Shown here piece by piece: positions 53,858 through 61,674 of a DNA stretch of 64,000 nucleotides (the stretch's first letter is position 1; each line of letters begins with the position of its first letter). The stretch is from an uncultured Bryobacterales bacterium (lineage in GTDB: Bacteria; Acidobacteriota; Terriglobia; Bryobacterales; Bryobacteraceae), in the NCBI GenBank assembly GCA_937959285.1, contig CALGAR010000016.1:1-64000 (forward strand). Reading direction: 5' to 3'. The notes under the pieces are model-generated. The model worked only from the letters and a program-made list of their open reading frames with translations. It was not told the DNA's origin and ran no database searches. The translations under genes and the position numbers were made by a program.

Positions 53858-54793
53858 TCACTTCTTCACCAGCGGAGTAAGGACGATCTTCCGGAACTCG
53901 ACAGGTCCGTGGTCGCCTTGCAGAACCAGCGGTCCGGGTTGATCCTCGTACGGGTTGGAAGCGATGGCGGTGAGGCCTTCAATTTCCTGCCGGTCGATAA
54001 TTTTCTGGCCGTTCAGAATGACGGTAAGGTCACGCCCTACGACGCGGATGTCGTACGTCTGCCATTCGCCTGCAGGCTTGCTGGCGTTCACTTTCGGAAC
54101 GATGCGGCTGTAGAGTGCCCCGTTGCCGTGGCTGTCCGGCGGCCGCCCGTAGTCTTCGAGGATCTGGATCTCATAGCGGCCACGCAGGCCAATGCCGCTG
54201 TTGCTCTTTTCCGCAACGCGATATTCAACCTGAAGGCGGAAGTTCCAGAACGAATCCTTGGTCATCAGATCCCTGGCACGCGGCGAGTTGCGGAGAATGC
54301 CGTCCTGAACACTCCAACCATCGTTGGGTTCGAAGGCGTCCATGCCCTTCCCATCGAACAGGGCGATAGGCTTGCCCTCCTTCCAGGAGCCGTCGTCCTT
54401 GTCTTTAATGACCGGAGCGCGCCAGCCAATCCATCTCATGGGCGGCCTCGAATCATTTGGCTCGAAGACTCCCTCCAGCTTGTCGCCTTTCAGCCGTGCC
54501 CGGTACGAAAGGATCAGCTTCCCGCCGTCACGCCGCGGGCGTTCAAAGCTGAACCGCAGCTCGCCGTCTTTGATCGTCATATTGTGGATGATGTTGCGGT
54601 CGCCGCCGTAGGCGCTGACGAAGGAGCCGTTTGGAGACGGCGTCCCTGCTCCCTTCACTTCAAGCCACCAGGCCCGGATCCGAGGCTCGTTGTCTCCACG
54701 AATGAGCCATCGCCCGTTGAAATCGGAGTCCGCGGCGAAGGCGCAGACGGATGCCAGGAAGAATGTCAGAATGCTGCGCGTGTCGTTTCTCAT
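53858..54793 (-). CDS. Secreted DUF1080 (3-keto-disaccharide hydrolase-like) protein
   Basis: A 311-residue exported protein with an N-terminal signal (SILTFFLASVCAFAADS). Residues about 145-308 form the concanavalin/LamG-like DUF1080 domain: ALFDGKGMDAFEPNDGWSVQDG, NFRLQVEYRVAEKSNSGIGLRG and LQGDHGPVEFRKI. The N-terminal half is a lipocalin-like beta-region with no match I recognise. Some DUF1080 proteins hydrolyse 3-keto-glycosides. It precedes the HEAT sulfatase with a 1-6 base gap, so the two are probably one operon for sulfated glycans. Confidence 0.85.
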   Translation of the reverse strand: MRNDTRSILTFFLASVCAFAADSDFNGRWLIRGDNEPRIRAWWLEVKGAGTPSPNGSFVSAYGGDRNIIHNMTIKDGELRFSFERPRRDGGKLILSYRARLKGDKLEGVFEPNDSRPPMRWIGWRAPVIKDKDDGSWKEGKPIALFDGKGMDAFEPNDGWSVQDGILRNSPRARDLMTKDSFWNFRLQVEYRVAEKSNSGIGLRGRYEIQILEDYGRPPDSHGNGALYSRIVPKVNASKPAGEWQTYDIRVVGRDLTVILNGQKIIDRQEIEGLTAIASNPYEDQPGPLVLQGDHGPVEFRKIVLTPLVKK

Positions 54794-54875
54794 TGAGGCC
54801 GTACCCTACCGGCACCTCATGATAACGCGACGCCGCCGGAGGGAGGAAGTCTTGAGCGGAGCCCTCATTCCTGAG

Positions 54876-54884
54876 TGATATACT
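54876..54884 (+). promoter_or_regulatory. Extended -10 promoter of the radical SAM/halogenase-like cluster
   Basis: TGATATACT is a TGn-TATACT extended -10, the same type as at 22340. Transcription would begin near 54891 and leave about 80 bases of leader, which rules out the in-frame TTG at 54885 and supports the ATG at 54972. Confidence 0.5.
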
Positions 54885-54971
54885 TTGACAAATTGCGGAC
54901 AAGGTCTGCGTCAGGCGCTGGGCGAAGGGGGGCAGGCGCCAAATCGTGACGGGAGCGATGAGAGGTTCACG

Positions 54972-56297
54972 ATGAGCGATGGGGCAAAGCCGGGCCTGGC
55001 ACAAGAGACAACTGCAGGCAGCTATTTCATCTCGAACTATCCGCCATACTCCTTCTGGAACCGGGCACAAGTGCCGCAAGCTTATGCCGCTCTCGAACGG
55101 CCGCCGCGGCCCGACGCTCCGCTGGGCATCTACGTCCACATTCCGTTCTGCCGCAAGCGCTGCCATTTCTGCTACTTCAAGGTTTATACGGGGAAGGATT
55201 CCTCAGAGGTTGATCGTTACCTCGACGCGGTAATTCGCGAGTTAACTCTCTACTCCGATAAAGCCTTCATCGGCGGCCGCCGGCCCAGTTTCATCTACTT
55301 CGGCGGAGGCACCCCTTCCTACATCAGCACTCGTCAGCTCGGCCGCGTGGTGGAGGCGATGCAGCGATGCCTCGCCTGGGATCAGGCGGAGGAGATTGCC
55401 TTTGAGTGCGAACCCGGCACGATCACGGAAGGGAAGCTGAAGATTCTCCGTGAGATGGGCGTTACGCGGCTTAGCTTGGGAGTCGAGAATTTCAGCGATC
55501 AGGTCCTTCAGGCGAACGGACGCGCTCACGGCGCGAAGGAAATTGATCGAGCGTACGCCTTTGCACGCTCCGTCGGGTTCCCGCAAATTAACATCGATCT
55601 CATCGCAGGCATGATCGGCGAGACGGAGTTGAACTGGAGGGAATGCGTCCAAAAGACAATCGCGCTCGCTCCGGACAGCGTGACCATCTATCAGATGGAA
55701 GTGCCGCATAACACGACGATCTTTAAGGAGATGCGAATTCTCGGCCAGGAAGTTGCCCCAGTCGCAAGCTGGCCGACCAAGCGCGCGTGGGTCGATTACG
55801 CGTTCTCGGAGTTGGAACGTTCCGGCTATACCATTACGAGTGCCTATACTGCAGTCCGCGATCCCGAACGGACAAGGTTTCTTTATCGTGATTTACTGTG
55901 GACCGGGGCCGATATGGTCGGCTTGGGCGTTGCTTCCTTCTCTCACGTCAACGGCACGCACTTCCAGAACGAGCCGGACTGGGATCCTTACATCGAGAAG
56001 GTCGAGCAAGGACGTCTGCCGATTTATCGTGCCCTCACGCCGACCCAAGAAGAGCGGATGATTCGCGAGTTCATCCTCCAGATGAAGCTTGGGCATGTGC
56101 GGACCCAATACTTCCAGACCAAGTTTGGGGTGGACGTTCAGGGCCGGTTTGCGGACCCAATCAAGCGTCTGAAGGATGAGGGCTATATCAAGCTGGATTC
56201 GGGGAGCTTACGGCTCAGCCGGGAAGGCCTGCTCCAGGTAGACAGGCTGCTCCATGAGTTCTTCTTACCTCAGCACCGTGACGCCCGGTATTCTTAA
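54972..56297 (+). CDS. HemN-like radical SAM protein (possible class C methyltransferase)
   Basis: A 441-residue radical SAM enzyme. The iron-sulfur site is C60-x3-C64-x2-C67 in HIPFCRKRCHFC, followed by Y-F where HemN and HemW have a fourth cysteine. FGGGTPSYIS and the SAM-binding FECEPGTIT/NIDLIAGMIGET regions follow HemN order, and a HemN C-terminal domain is present. Loss of the fourth cysteine is a feature of HutW/ChuW and natural-product class C methyltransferases, so it is probably not a coproporphyrinogen oxidase. ATG at 54972 follows GAGAGG. It heads a six-gene run. Confidence 0.88.
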   Translation: MSDGAKPGLAQETTAGSYFISNYPPYSFWNRAQVPQAYAALERPPRPDAPLGIYVHIPFCRKRCHFCYFKVYTGKDSSEVDRYLDAVIRELTLYSDKAFIGGRRPSFIYFGGGTPSYISTRQLGRVVEAMQRCLAWDQAEEIAFECEPGTITEGKLKILREMGVTRLSLGVENFSDQVLQANGRAHGAKEIDRAYAFARSVGFPQINIDLIAGMIGETELNWRECVQKTIALAPDSVTIYQMEVPHNTTIFKEMRILGQEVAPVASWPTKRAWVDYAFSELERSGYTITSAYTAVRDPERTRFLYRDLLWTGADMVGLGVASFSHVNGTHFQNEPDWDPYIEKVEQGRLPIYRALTPTQEERMIREFILQMKLGHVRTQYFQTKFGVDVQGRFADPIKRLKDEGYIKLDSGSLRLSREGLLQVDRLLHEFFLPQHRDARYS

Positions 56298-56313
56298 CGC
56301 CCGGACCCGCACA

Positions 56314-56874
56314 ATGCCCAAGTCGATCTGCTACCCATTGAGCGAGTTCTATGAGCAGTTGCGGCTGCCGCTGCCACGGATCCAGCAACTCCGTCCCGAA
56401 GATGTTCCGGAGCCCTATCGCCGCCTGCTGGTTCATGAGAACGACATGACTCCAACGCTCCAGGCAGAATACGGGCGGTCCTTGTGCCTGCGTGTTCTTC
56501 GATATCAGACGACCGATCAAATCATGGACCGGCTTGTGGTGTTGCGGTTCGCCGACGAGCCGAAAACGGTTTCTGTCGGAGCGATTCGTATCTTCCTCGA
56601 TCCGTTGCCGGGTGAGGCAAAGCAGTTCGTTCTGGAGCGGCGGCTGCCGTTTGGAGCAATCCTGCAGAAGCTGGAGATCAGGCACTACAGCCGCCCCGTC
56701 GCCTTTTTTCAGGTAACGCCTGATACTATGCTGTCCGACGCTCTTGAAATTAATGGCGCGAGGGTTTTGTACGGGCGCCAGAACACGATTTGGAATTCCG
56801 GAGGTGTGGCTTTGGCTGAAGTGGCCGAGATCCTTCCTCCGGTAGCGCAATTTTCAACTATGGAGACACCGTGA
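56314..56874 (+). CDS. Chorismate pyruvate-lyase-like protein
   Basis: A 186-residue cytosolic protein of the UbiC/UTRA-like fold. LLVHENDMTPTLQAEYG, YQTTDQIMDRLVVLRF, AIRIFLDPLP, and ERRLPFGAILQKL with a family-like Glu, then PVAFFQVTP and ALYGRQN-like VLYGRQNTIW, resemble the chorismate lyase-like family (Rv2949c/UbiC-related). Such enzymes release pyruvate from chorismate to give 4-hydroxybenzoate. The match is by pattern only and a non-catalytic relative is possible. ATG at 56314 is taken because it follows the radical SAM stop; an in-frame ATG lies at 56254. Its stop overlaps the flavoprotein start (GTGA). Confidence 0.68.
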   Translation: MPKSICYPLSEFYEQLRLPLPRIQQLRPEDVPEPYRRLLVHENDMTPTLQAEYGRSLCLRVLRYQTTDQIMDRLVVLRFADEPKTVSVGAIRIFLDPLPGEAKQFVLERRLPFGAILQKLEIRHYSRPVAFFQVTPDTMLSDALEINGARVLYGRQNTIWNSGGVALAEVAEILPPVAQFSTMETP

Positions 56875-58124
56875 GACAGGAATACGATGTCATTGTCATT
56901 GGGTGCGGCCCGGCAGGCGCCACGGTCGCCGCTGTGCTGGCAGGCAAGGGGCGCCGGGTCGTCGTGCTGGAAAGGGAAAAATTTCCTCGATATCACATCG
57001 GGGAATCTCTCATTCCCTTCACTTACTTCCCTCTCAAGCGAATCGGGATGGTGGAGAAGATGAAGGCATCGCACTTCACAAAGAAGTACAGCGTGCAGTT
57101 TGTGACGCAGGATGGGCGTCTCTCCCACCCGTTCTATTTCTTCAAGCATCTGCAGCACGAGGCTGCGTGCACCTGGCAGGTGCTGCGAAGTGAATTCGAC
57201 CAGATGCTGATGGACAACGCCCGTGAGAAGGGCGCCGAGGTGATCGAAGAGATCACAGTACGCGAGTTCATCCAGGAAAACGGGTACGTCACCGGCGTAA
57301 GGGCAGTGACCAAAACCGGCGAGACTCGCGAGTTTTGCGCTCCTTTGACTGCGGATGCCAGCGGACGGGATGCTTTGGCAATCACCCGGAACGGCTGGAA
57401 AGTCCGCGACCCCTATCTGAACAAGGTGGCGATTTGGACGTATTACAAAGGCGCGCTCCGCGATCCCGGCATCGATGAAGGAGCCACCACGGTGGCCTAT
57501 GTTCCCGAGAAAGGCTGGTTCTGGTACATCCCGCTGGCCGGCGACGTCGTAAGCGTCGGTATCGTTGCCGAGAAAGATTACCTGTTCCAGGGCACGAAGG
57601 ATCTGGCGGAGATCTTTCACCGCGAAGTGAAGAAGAATCGCTGGGTCGAGGAGCACCTGGCCGTCGGTGAGCAGTTTGGTCCATATCGCGTGACCGGAGA
57701 GTACTCGTATCGTTCGCGGCACTGCGCGGCGGACGGGCTTGTCCTGGTCGGCGACGCCTTTGCGTTCCTGGACCCCGTTTTCTCCTCGGGGGTCTTCCTG
57801 GCTCTGCGGAGCGGAGAACTTGCAGCAGATGCAATCGACGCCGCATTGACCGACGGAGATTATTCGGCCGCGAGATTTGTCGAATATGGAAAGACGGTGT
57901 GCCAGGGGATTGAGGCGATGCGCCGGCTGGTCTACGCGTTTTACGATCACGCGTTCAGCTTCCGGACCTTCGTGAGAACATATCCAAATCTCATTGGCGA
58001 TATGACGGACTGCCTCATCGGCAACCTCTTCATCGACTTCGACCCGTTATTCAAAGCCGTCGCAGACTTCGCGAAAGTGCCGCAGCCGCTGACACACGGA
58101 GCGCCGCTGATCGCGGCGAAATAG
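56871..58124 (+). CDS. FAD-dependent oxidoreductase of the flavin halogenase type
   Basis: A 417-residue flavoprotein. The FAD-binding start is VIVIGCGPAGATVAAVLAGKG; FPRYHIGESLIPFTYFPLKRIG and a KK pair (K71-K72) follow; the halogenase signature G-W-x-W-x-I-P is present as G215-WFWYIP221; then VGDAFAFLDPVFSSGVFLAL. In PltA/CmlS-type enzymes this motif goes with chlorination of phenols or pyrroles, using FADH2 and O2. Some relatives are not halogenases, so the reaction is inferred. The start is GTG at 56871, overlapping the upstream stop. No flavin reductase is in the cluster. Confidence 0.82.
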   Translation: MRQEYDVIVIGCGPAGATVAAVLAGKGRRVVVLEREKFPRYHIGESLIPFTYFPLKRIGMVEKMKASHFTKKYSVQFVTQDGRLSHPFYFFKHLQHEAACTWQVLRSEFDQMLMDNAREKGAEVIEEITVREFIQENGYVTGVRAVTKTGETREFCAPLTADASGRDALAITRNGWKVRDPYLNKVAIWTYYKGALRDPGIDEGATTVAYVPEKGWFWYIPLAGDVVSVGIVAEKDYLFQGTKDLAEIFHREVKKNRWVEEHLAVGEQFGPYRVTGEYSYRSRHCAADGLVLVGDAFAFLDPVFSSGVFLALRSGELAADAIDAALTDGDYSAARFVEYGKTVCQGIEAMRRLVYAFYDHAFSFRTFVRTYPNLIGDMTDCLIGNLFIDFDPLFKAVADFAKVPQPLTHGAPLIAAK

Positions 58125-58130
58125 CGCAAG

Positions 58131-58577
58131 TTGGCTTACGAATACAGAATCGTCCGGCAGGTCGAGTTCTCTGAAACGGACATGGCCGGCATTATGCACT
58201 TCTCGAACTACTTCCGGTACATGGAGGCGGCCGAGCACGCCTTCTTCCGCTCTCTCGGCTTCTCCATCTGTACGACGGACCCGGAGCCTGTTGGCTGGCC
58301 GCGCGTCCACGCCGAGTGCGACTTCCGATATCCGCTCCGGTTCGAGGATACGGTGGAGGTGCGCCTCCTCGTCAAAGAGAAGAGAGAGCGGAGCATTATC
58401 TACTTGTTCATTTTCCGGAAGCTGAACGAGCAGCCGGAGAGAGAGGTTGCCCGCGGGATGATGGCTGTTGCATGTACGAAGCACGATGCCGGCACAGGCA
58501 GGCTCGTTGCAGTTCCGATCCCCGCGGCTATCGCCGCGAAGATTGAACCGGCGCCGCCAGAGTTGCTTTGCCCATGA
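58131..58577 (+). CDS. 4HBT family acyl-CoA thioesterase
   Basis: A 148-residue hotdog protein. The N-terminal RQVEFSETDMAGIMHFSNYFRYMEAAE contains the Asp that is typical of 4-hydroxybenzoyl-CoA/YbgC thioesterases, followed by VHAECDFRYPLRFEDTVEV. The start is TTG at 58131, six bases after the flavoprotein stop. Its stop overlaps the CoA ligase start by 4 bases. Together with the ligase it would set and release an aryl or acyl CoA ester; the true substrate is unknown. Confidence 0.86.
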   Translation: MAYEYRIVRQVEFSETDMAGIMHFSNYFRYMEAAEHAFFRSLGFSICTTDPEPVGWPRVHAECDFRYPLRFEDTVEVRLLVKEKRERSIIYLFIFRKLNEQPEREVARGMMAVACTKHDAGTGRLVAVPIPAAIAAKIEPAPPELLCP

Positions 58578-59869
58578 AATCCGCTGTGATGGTCGCCTTC
58601 GATCGGGCAGCGATCGTGGCGCATCAGACGCAAATGATTCAGAAGATGCTGGAGGCGCTGCTCGACAGCAATGCCTTTTACGGCGCGAAGCTGCGCGCGG
58701 CTGGCATCCACAGGAGCTCTCTCACGCTCGACGAGTTCTCGTCCTGTGTGCCATTCACGTTCAAGACGGAGCTGGTTGCCGACCAGTTGAAACATCCGCC
58801 TTACGGCTCGAACCTGACCTATCCGTTACACCGCTACACGCGCTTCAACCAGACGAGCGGCACCACGGGCAGGCCGATGCGCTGGCTGGATACGCCGGAG
58901 AGCTGGGAGGCGATGCTCGACTGCTGGGTCCGCGTCTTCGAGTCGGCGGGTGTCTGCTCGGCCGACCGTGTCTTCTTCCCGTTCTCTTTCGGTCCGTTCC
59001 TTGGCTTTTGGGTTGCCTTTGAGGCGGCTACGCGAATGGGCTGTCTTGTCATACCCGGGGGCGGCATGCGAAGCAGTGCGCGCTTGCAAACGATCCTCGA
59101 CAATGAGGTGACGGTGCTTTGCAGCACGCCAACCTACGCCGTCCGCCTTGCCGAGGTCGCGGCAGAGGAGAAGCTGGATCTGAGCGCCAGCAAAGTGCGA
59201 TCGATCATTGTGGCCGGGGAGCCGGGCGGCAGCATTCCGGCAACGCGGTCGCTGATTGAGAGACTCTGGCCGGGAGCGCGCGTCGTGGATCACCACGGGA
59301 TGACGGAGATGGGACCCGTCAGCTACGAATGCCCGCAGCGTCCGGGCGTGCTGCATATCATCGAAGCCGCTTACTTCCCGGAAGTCATCGACCGTCAGAC
59401 TCTGAAACCCGTGCCTCCCGGAGAGACGGGGGAGCTGGTGCTGACGAACCTGAACCGGGTTGGATCACCGCTGCTGCGTTACCGGACAGGAGACCTCGTG
59501 AAGCGCGCCGCCGGCCTCCGCTGCGCATGCGGGAGCTGTGAGCTGGCGCTCGAAGGAGGGATCCTGGCGCGCACGGATGACATGGTCGTTGTGCGCGGCG
59601 TCAATCTCTATCCGAGCGCAGTTGAAGAGGTGATCCGTTCGGTCGGCGGAATCGCCGAGTTTCAGGTGGAAGTTTCAACCGAGCGCGCTCTGGCGGAACT
59701 CAGCGTCCAGATCGAGCCGGTTCCAGGCGAGGAGCCGGGCACGGCGATTGCCGACCGGGTCGCGGCCGCCCTTCAGCGGGCATTCGCTCTCCGCGCTTCG
59801 GTTTCCTGCGTCCCTCCCGGTTCGCTGCCGCGATTCGAAGCGAAGGCCCGGCGCTGGATCCGCCGCTGA
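58574..59869 (+). CDS. Adenylate-forming acid:CoA ligase (PaaK-like)
   Basis: A 431-residue ANL-superfamily enzyme. Core motifs are RFNQTSGTTGRPMRW (P-loop), HHGMTEMGPVSYECPQR, RYRTGDLVKR, VRGVNLYPSAVEEVI and, at the C-terminus, LPRFEAKARRW with the catalytic lysine. The length and order match phenylacetate-CoA ligase. It would activate an aromatic acid by adenylation and hand it to CoA. ATG at 58574 overlaps the thioesterase stop (ATGA), better than the TTG six bases earlier. In this setting the product of the lyase-like protein is a candidate substrate. Confidence 0.87.
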   Translation: MKSAVMVAFDRAAIVAHQTQMIQKMLEALLDSNAFYGAKLRAAGIHRSSLTLDEFSSCVPFTFKTELVADQLKHPPYGSNLTYPLHRYTRFNQTSGTTGRPMRWLDTPESWEAMLDCWVRVFESAGVCSADRVFFPFSFGPFLGFWVAFEAATRMGCLVIPGGGMRSSARLQTILDNEVTVLCSTPTYAVRLAEVAAEEKLDLSASKVRSIIVAGEPGGSIPATRSLIERLWPGARVVDHHGMTEMGPVSYECPQRPGVLHIIEAAYFPEVIDRQTLKPVPPGETGELVLTNLNRVGSPLLRYRTGDLVKRAAGLRCACGSCELALEGGILARTDDMVVVRGVNLYPSAVEEVIRSVGGIAEFQVEVSTERALAELSVQIEPVPGEEPGTAIADRVAAALQRAFALRASVSCVPPGSLPRFEAKARRWIRR

Positions 59870-59870
59870 C

Positions 59871-60656
59871 ATGAACCTGATTCGCGCGGCGCGTATGATC
59901 GGGACAGCACTTGCAATCGTCGCGCGGGCCGTTGCCCCGGCCGGAAAGCCAAAGGCGTCGAACTCTGTCCCATCCGACCTACCCATGGCTCGTGTCTCGG
60001 GCGGGATTCCTTTCCTGCTAAAGATCGCCTATACGGCGTTCGTAGCGTTTCTGGCTCCCGTCTACGCCCGTCGCTATGGAGCGGCGAACTTCTTATGGTT
60101 TTCCAACATTGGCCTCTTGGGAGGGCTGGCCGGAGTCTGGTCAGGGAGCCGGTGGCTGGCGAGTAGCCAGGCTGTGTCGCTGTCCTTTTCGGAATTCATC
60201 TGGATCCTGGATTTCGCATTCGCTCAGATGCTCCGCCATTCCCCAACGGGCATCACTGCCTATATGCTCGATCGCAAGATCCCGCGCTTTATCCGTGCGC
60301 TCTCGCTCTACCATCTGGTTCTGCCATTCCTGCTGCTGTGGTTAGCCTACCGGGTGGGATACGAGCGCCGAGCTTGGATCGCGCAGACGCTTCTGGCCTG
60401 GGCTGTCTTGCTGATCGCGTATCGCTTCACCAGCCCGGAGAGGAACATTAACCTGGTTTGGGGACCAGGCGCCAGCCCGCAAAGAAAGGTGCCGCCGCTG
60501 TTGTATCTGGCTATCGAAATGGCCGTATGGCCCGCTGTTGTCTACTTCCCCTCACACCTGATGCTGACGAAGCTGTACACCCACCTCGATCGTCTCGCCC
60601 AGCCGCTACGGCAGAGTCTGACTGCCAGCCATTTTGATCAGCAGATTTCACGATGA
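59871..60656 (+). CDS. Multi-pass membrane protein of unknown function
   Basis: A 261-residue integral membrane protein with about five to six hydrophobic helices. IPFLLKIAYTAFVAFLAPVY, NFLWFSNIGLLGGLAGVW and SLYHLVLPFLLLWLAYRVGY are helix-like; PERNINLVWGPG and PPLLYLAIEMAVWPAVVYFPSHLML are conserved in similar bacterial proteins I have seen annotated only as membrane proteins. No catalytic site is clear. ATG at 59871 is one base after the ligase stop; a later ATG at 59985 is possible. The last 146 bases are also the antisense end of the QueA-like gene. Confidence 0.7.
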   Translation: MNLIRAARMIGTALAIVARAVAPAGKPKASNSVPSDLPMARVSGGIPFLLKIAYTAFVAFLAPVYARRYGAANFLWFSNIGLLGGLAGVWSGSRWLASSQAVSLSFSEFIWILDFAFAQMLRHSPTGITAYMLDRKIPRFIRALSLYHLVLPFLLLWLAYRVGYERRAWIAQTLLAWAVLLIAYRFTSPERNINLVWGPGASPQRKVPPLLYLAIEMAVWPAVVYFPSHLMLTKLYTHLDRLAQPLRQSLTASHFDQQISR

Positions 60657-61674
60657 AGACCGAATCGCCGAACTCGTGCGTTCGATAGCCATGCGCCTCC
60701 AGTTCCTGGTCGATGCGGCTCAGCGTCCCGGCGTCTGCGAACGCTTTGAGCAGCTCGTAATGACTGGTGCCCGGCTCATGCGTGCCGGAGAGGATCGCAT
60801 CCACTATGCGGAGTCTGCTCCCGGCTCCGATTCTCTGGGTGGCTACCCGTTCGCCAGGGCGCACGGCTCCGCCGAACATTGCTGCCGAATGTTCGAGAGC
60901 CCGGACGACAGTGGTGCCGATCGCAATAATTCGGCCGTGTCTCGCTTTCGTTTCTTCGATCGCCCGGGCTGTGGAAGGAGGGATGCGATATGGCTCGTCG
61001 AAGGGAAGAAGAGCATCCAGTTGCGGATCGCCCGTTGACGAAATTCCAGCGGCGTGCGTGATGGTGCAGAATCGGACTCCTCGTGCGATCAGCCGCTTCA
61101 ACCCGTTCCAGTCAAGGACGAATCCGGCGGAGGGAGGCTCGTATGCGACCGGCAGACCCGCTATCGGAGTCCAGGTGTCCCAAAGGGCAAGCGGTGTCGG
61201 GATATGCGAGTACTGGATGGGGCGGCCCCAGCTTGCCAGCCCCTCCCAAATCTGCGCCGCCGAGCCCTGAAATTCGAGCGAGATGAAACGCGGGTGATTC
61301 ATTAGCCGCATAACCGTTGCGCGCAGCGGTCCCAGGATCAGTTCATCGCCCGGTGCGAGCTCCGGCGGCGACGGACGATCCTCGGTGCGAGTGCGGAAGT
61401 CGCCACGTCCAAAAACGATGGCCGAGAAACGCCTGATCGCATCCGGGGCAAGCGAATCCCTTCCAGCGAGTCGTACCTCGATTGGCTCCCCGGTGGGCGC
61501 GTGCCAGCCGAAGAGGTCTGCCGGCAGTGTGGCAGCATCGTTGGCGATGACCAAATCACCCGGCTGCAACAGAGCCGGAAACTCGGAGCGCGACAGATGC
61601 CAGATGCCGCCTCCTTCGGATACCAGCAACTTTGCGTCGTCCGGGCGCTGGACTGGCACGCTTGCCGCAATCAT
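60511..61674 (-). CDS. QueA-like S-adenosylmethionine:tRNA ribosyltransferase-isomerase
   Basis: A 387-residue member of the QueA family, which transfers the ribosyl part of SAM to queuosine precursor in tRNA. It keeps DLVIANDAATLPADLFG, the GEPIEVRLAGRD beta-strand and TITHAAGISSTGDPQLDAL, but the classical catalytic stretch reads IQYSHIPTPLALWDTWTP and VAYEPPSAGFVLDWNGL, diverged from QueA. It may be a paralogue with another substrate. The last ~37 residues extend past the family end and lie antisense to the membrane protein gene. It overlaps the SDR stop by 4 bases. Confidence 0.8.
   Translation of the reverse strand: MIAASVPVQRPDDAKLLVSEGGGIWHLSRSEFPALLQPGDLVIANDAATLPADLFGWHAPTGEPIEVRLAGRDSLAPDAIRRFSAIVFGRGDFRTRTEDRPSPPELAPGDELILGPLRATVMRLMNHPRFISLEFQGSAAQIWEGLASWGRPIQYSHIPTPLALWDTWTPIAGLPVAYEPPSAGFVLDWNGLKRLIARGVRFCTITHAAGISSTGDPQLDALLPFDEPYRIPPSTARAIEETKARHGRIIAIGTTVVRALEHSAAMFGGAVRPGERVATQRIGAGSRLRIVDAILSGTHEPGTSHYELLKAFADAGTLSRIDQELEAHGYRTHEFGDSVFIVKSADQNGWQSDSAVAAGRDDRGGCTASSASGVRGSRQQRAIRPFR

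Noticed and set aside
53759..54796. 345-codon plus-strand frame opposite the DUF1080 gene
   Set aside because: The minus-strand product has a signal peptide and DUF1080 motifs; the opposite frame has neither.
56709..57950. 413-codon minus-strand frame opposite the flavoprotein gene
   Set aside because: Antisense to a clear FAD protein; Cys/His content is scattered without pattern.
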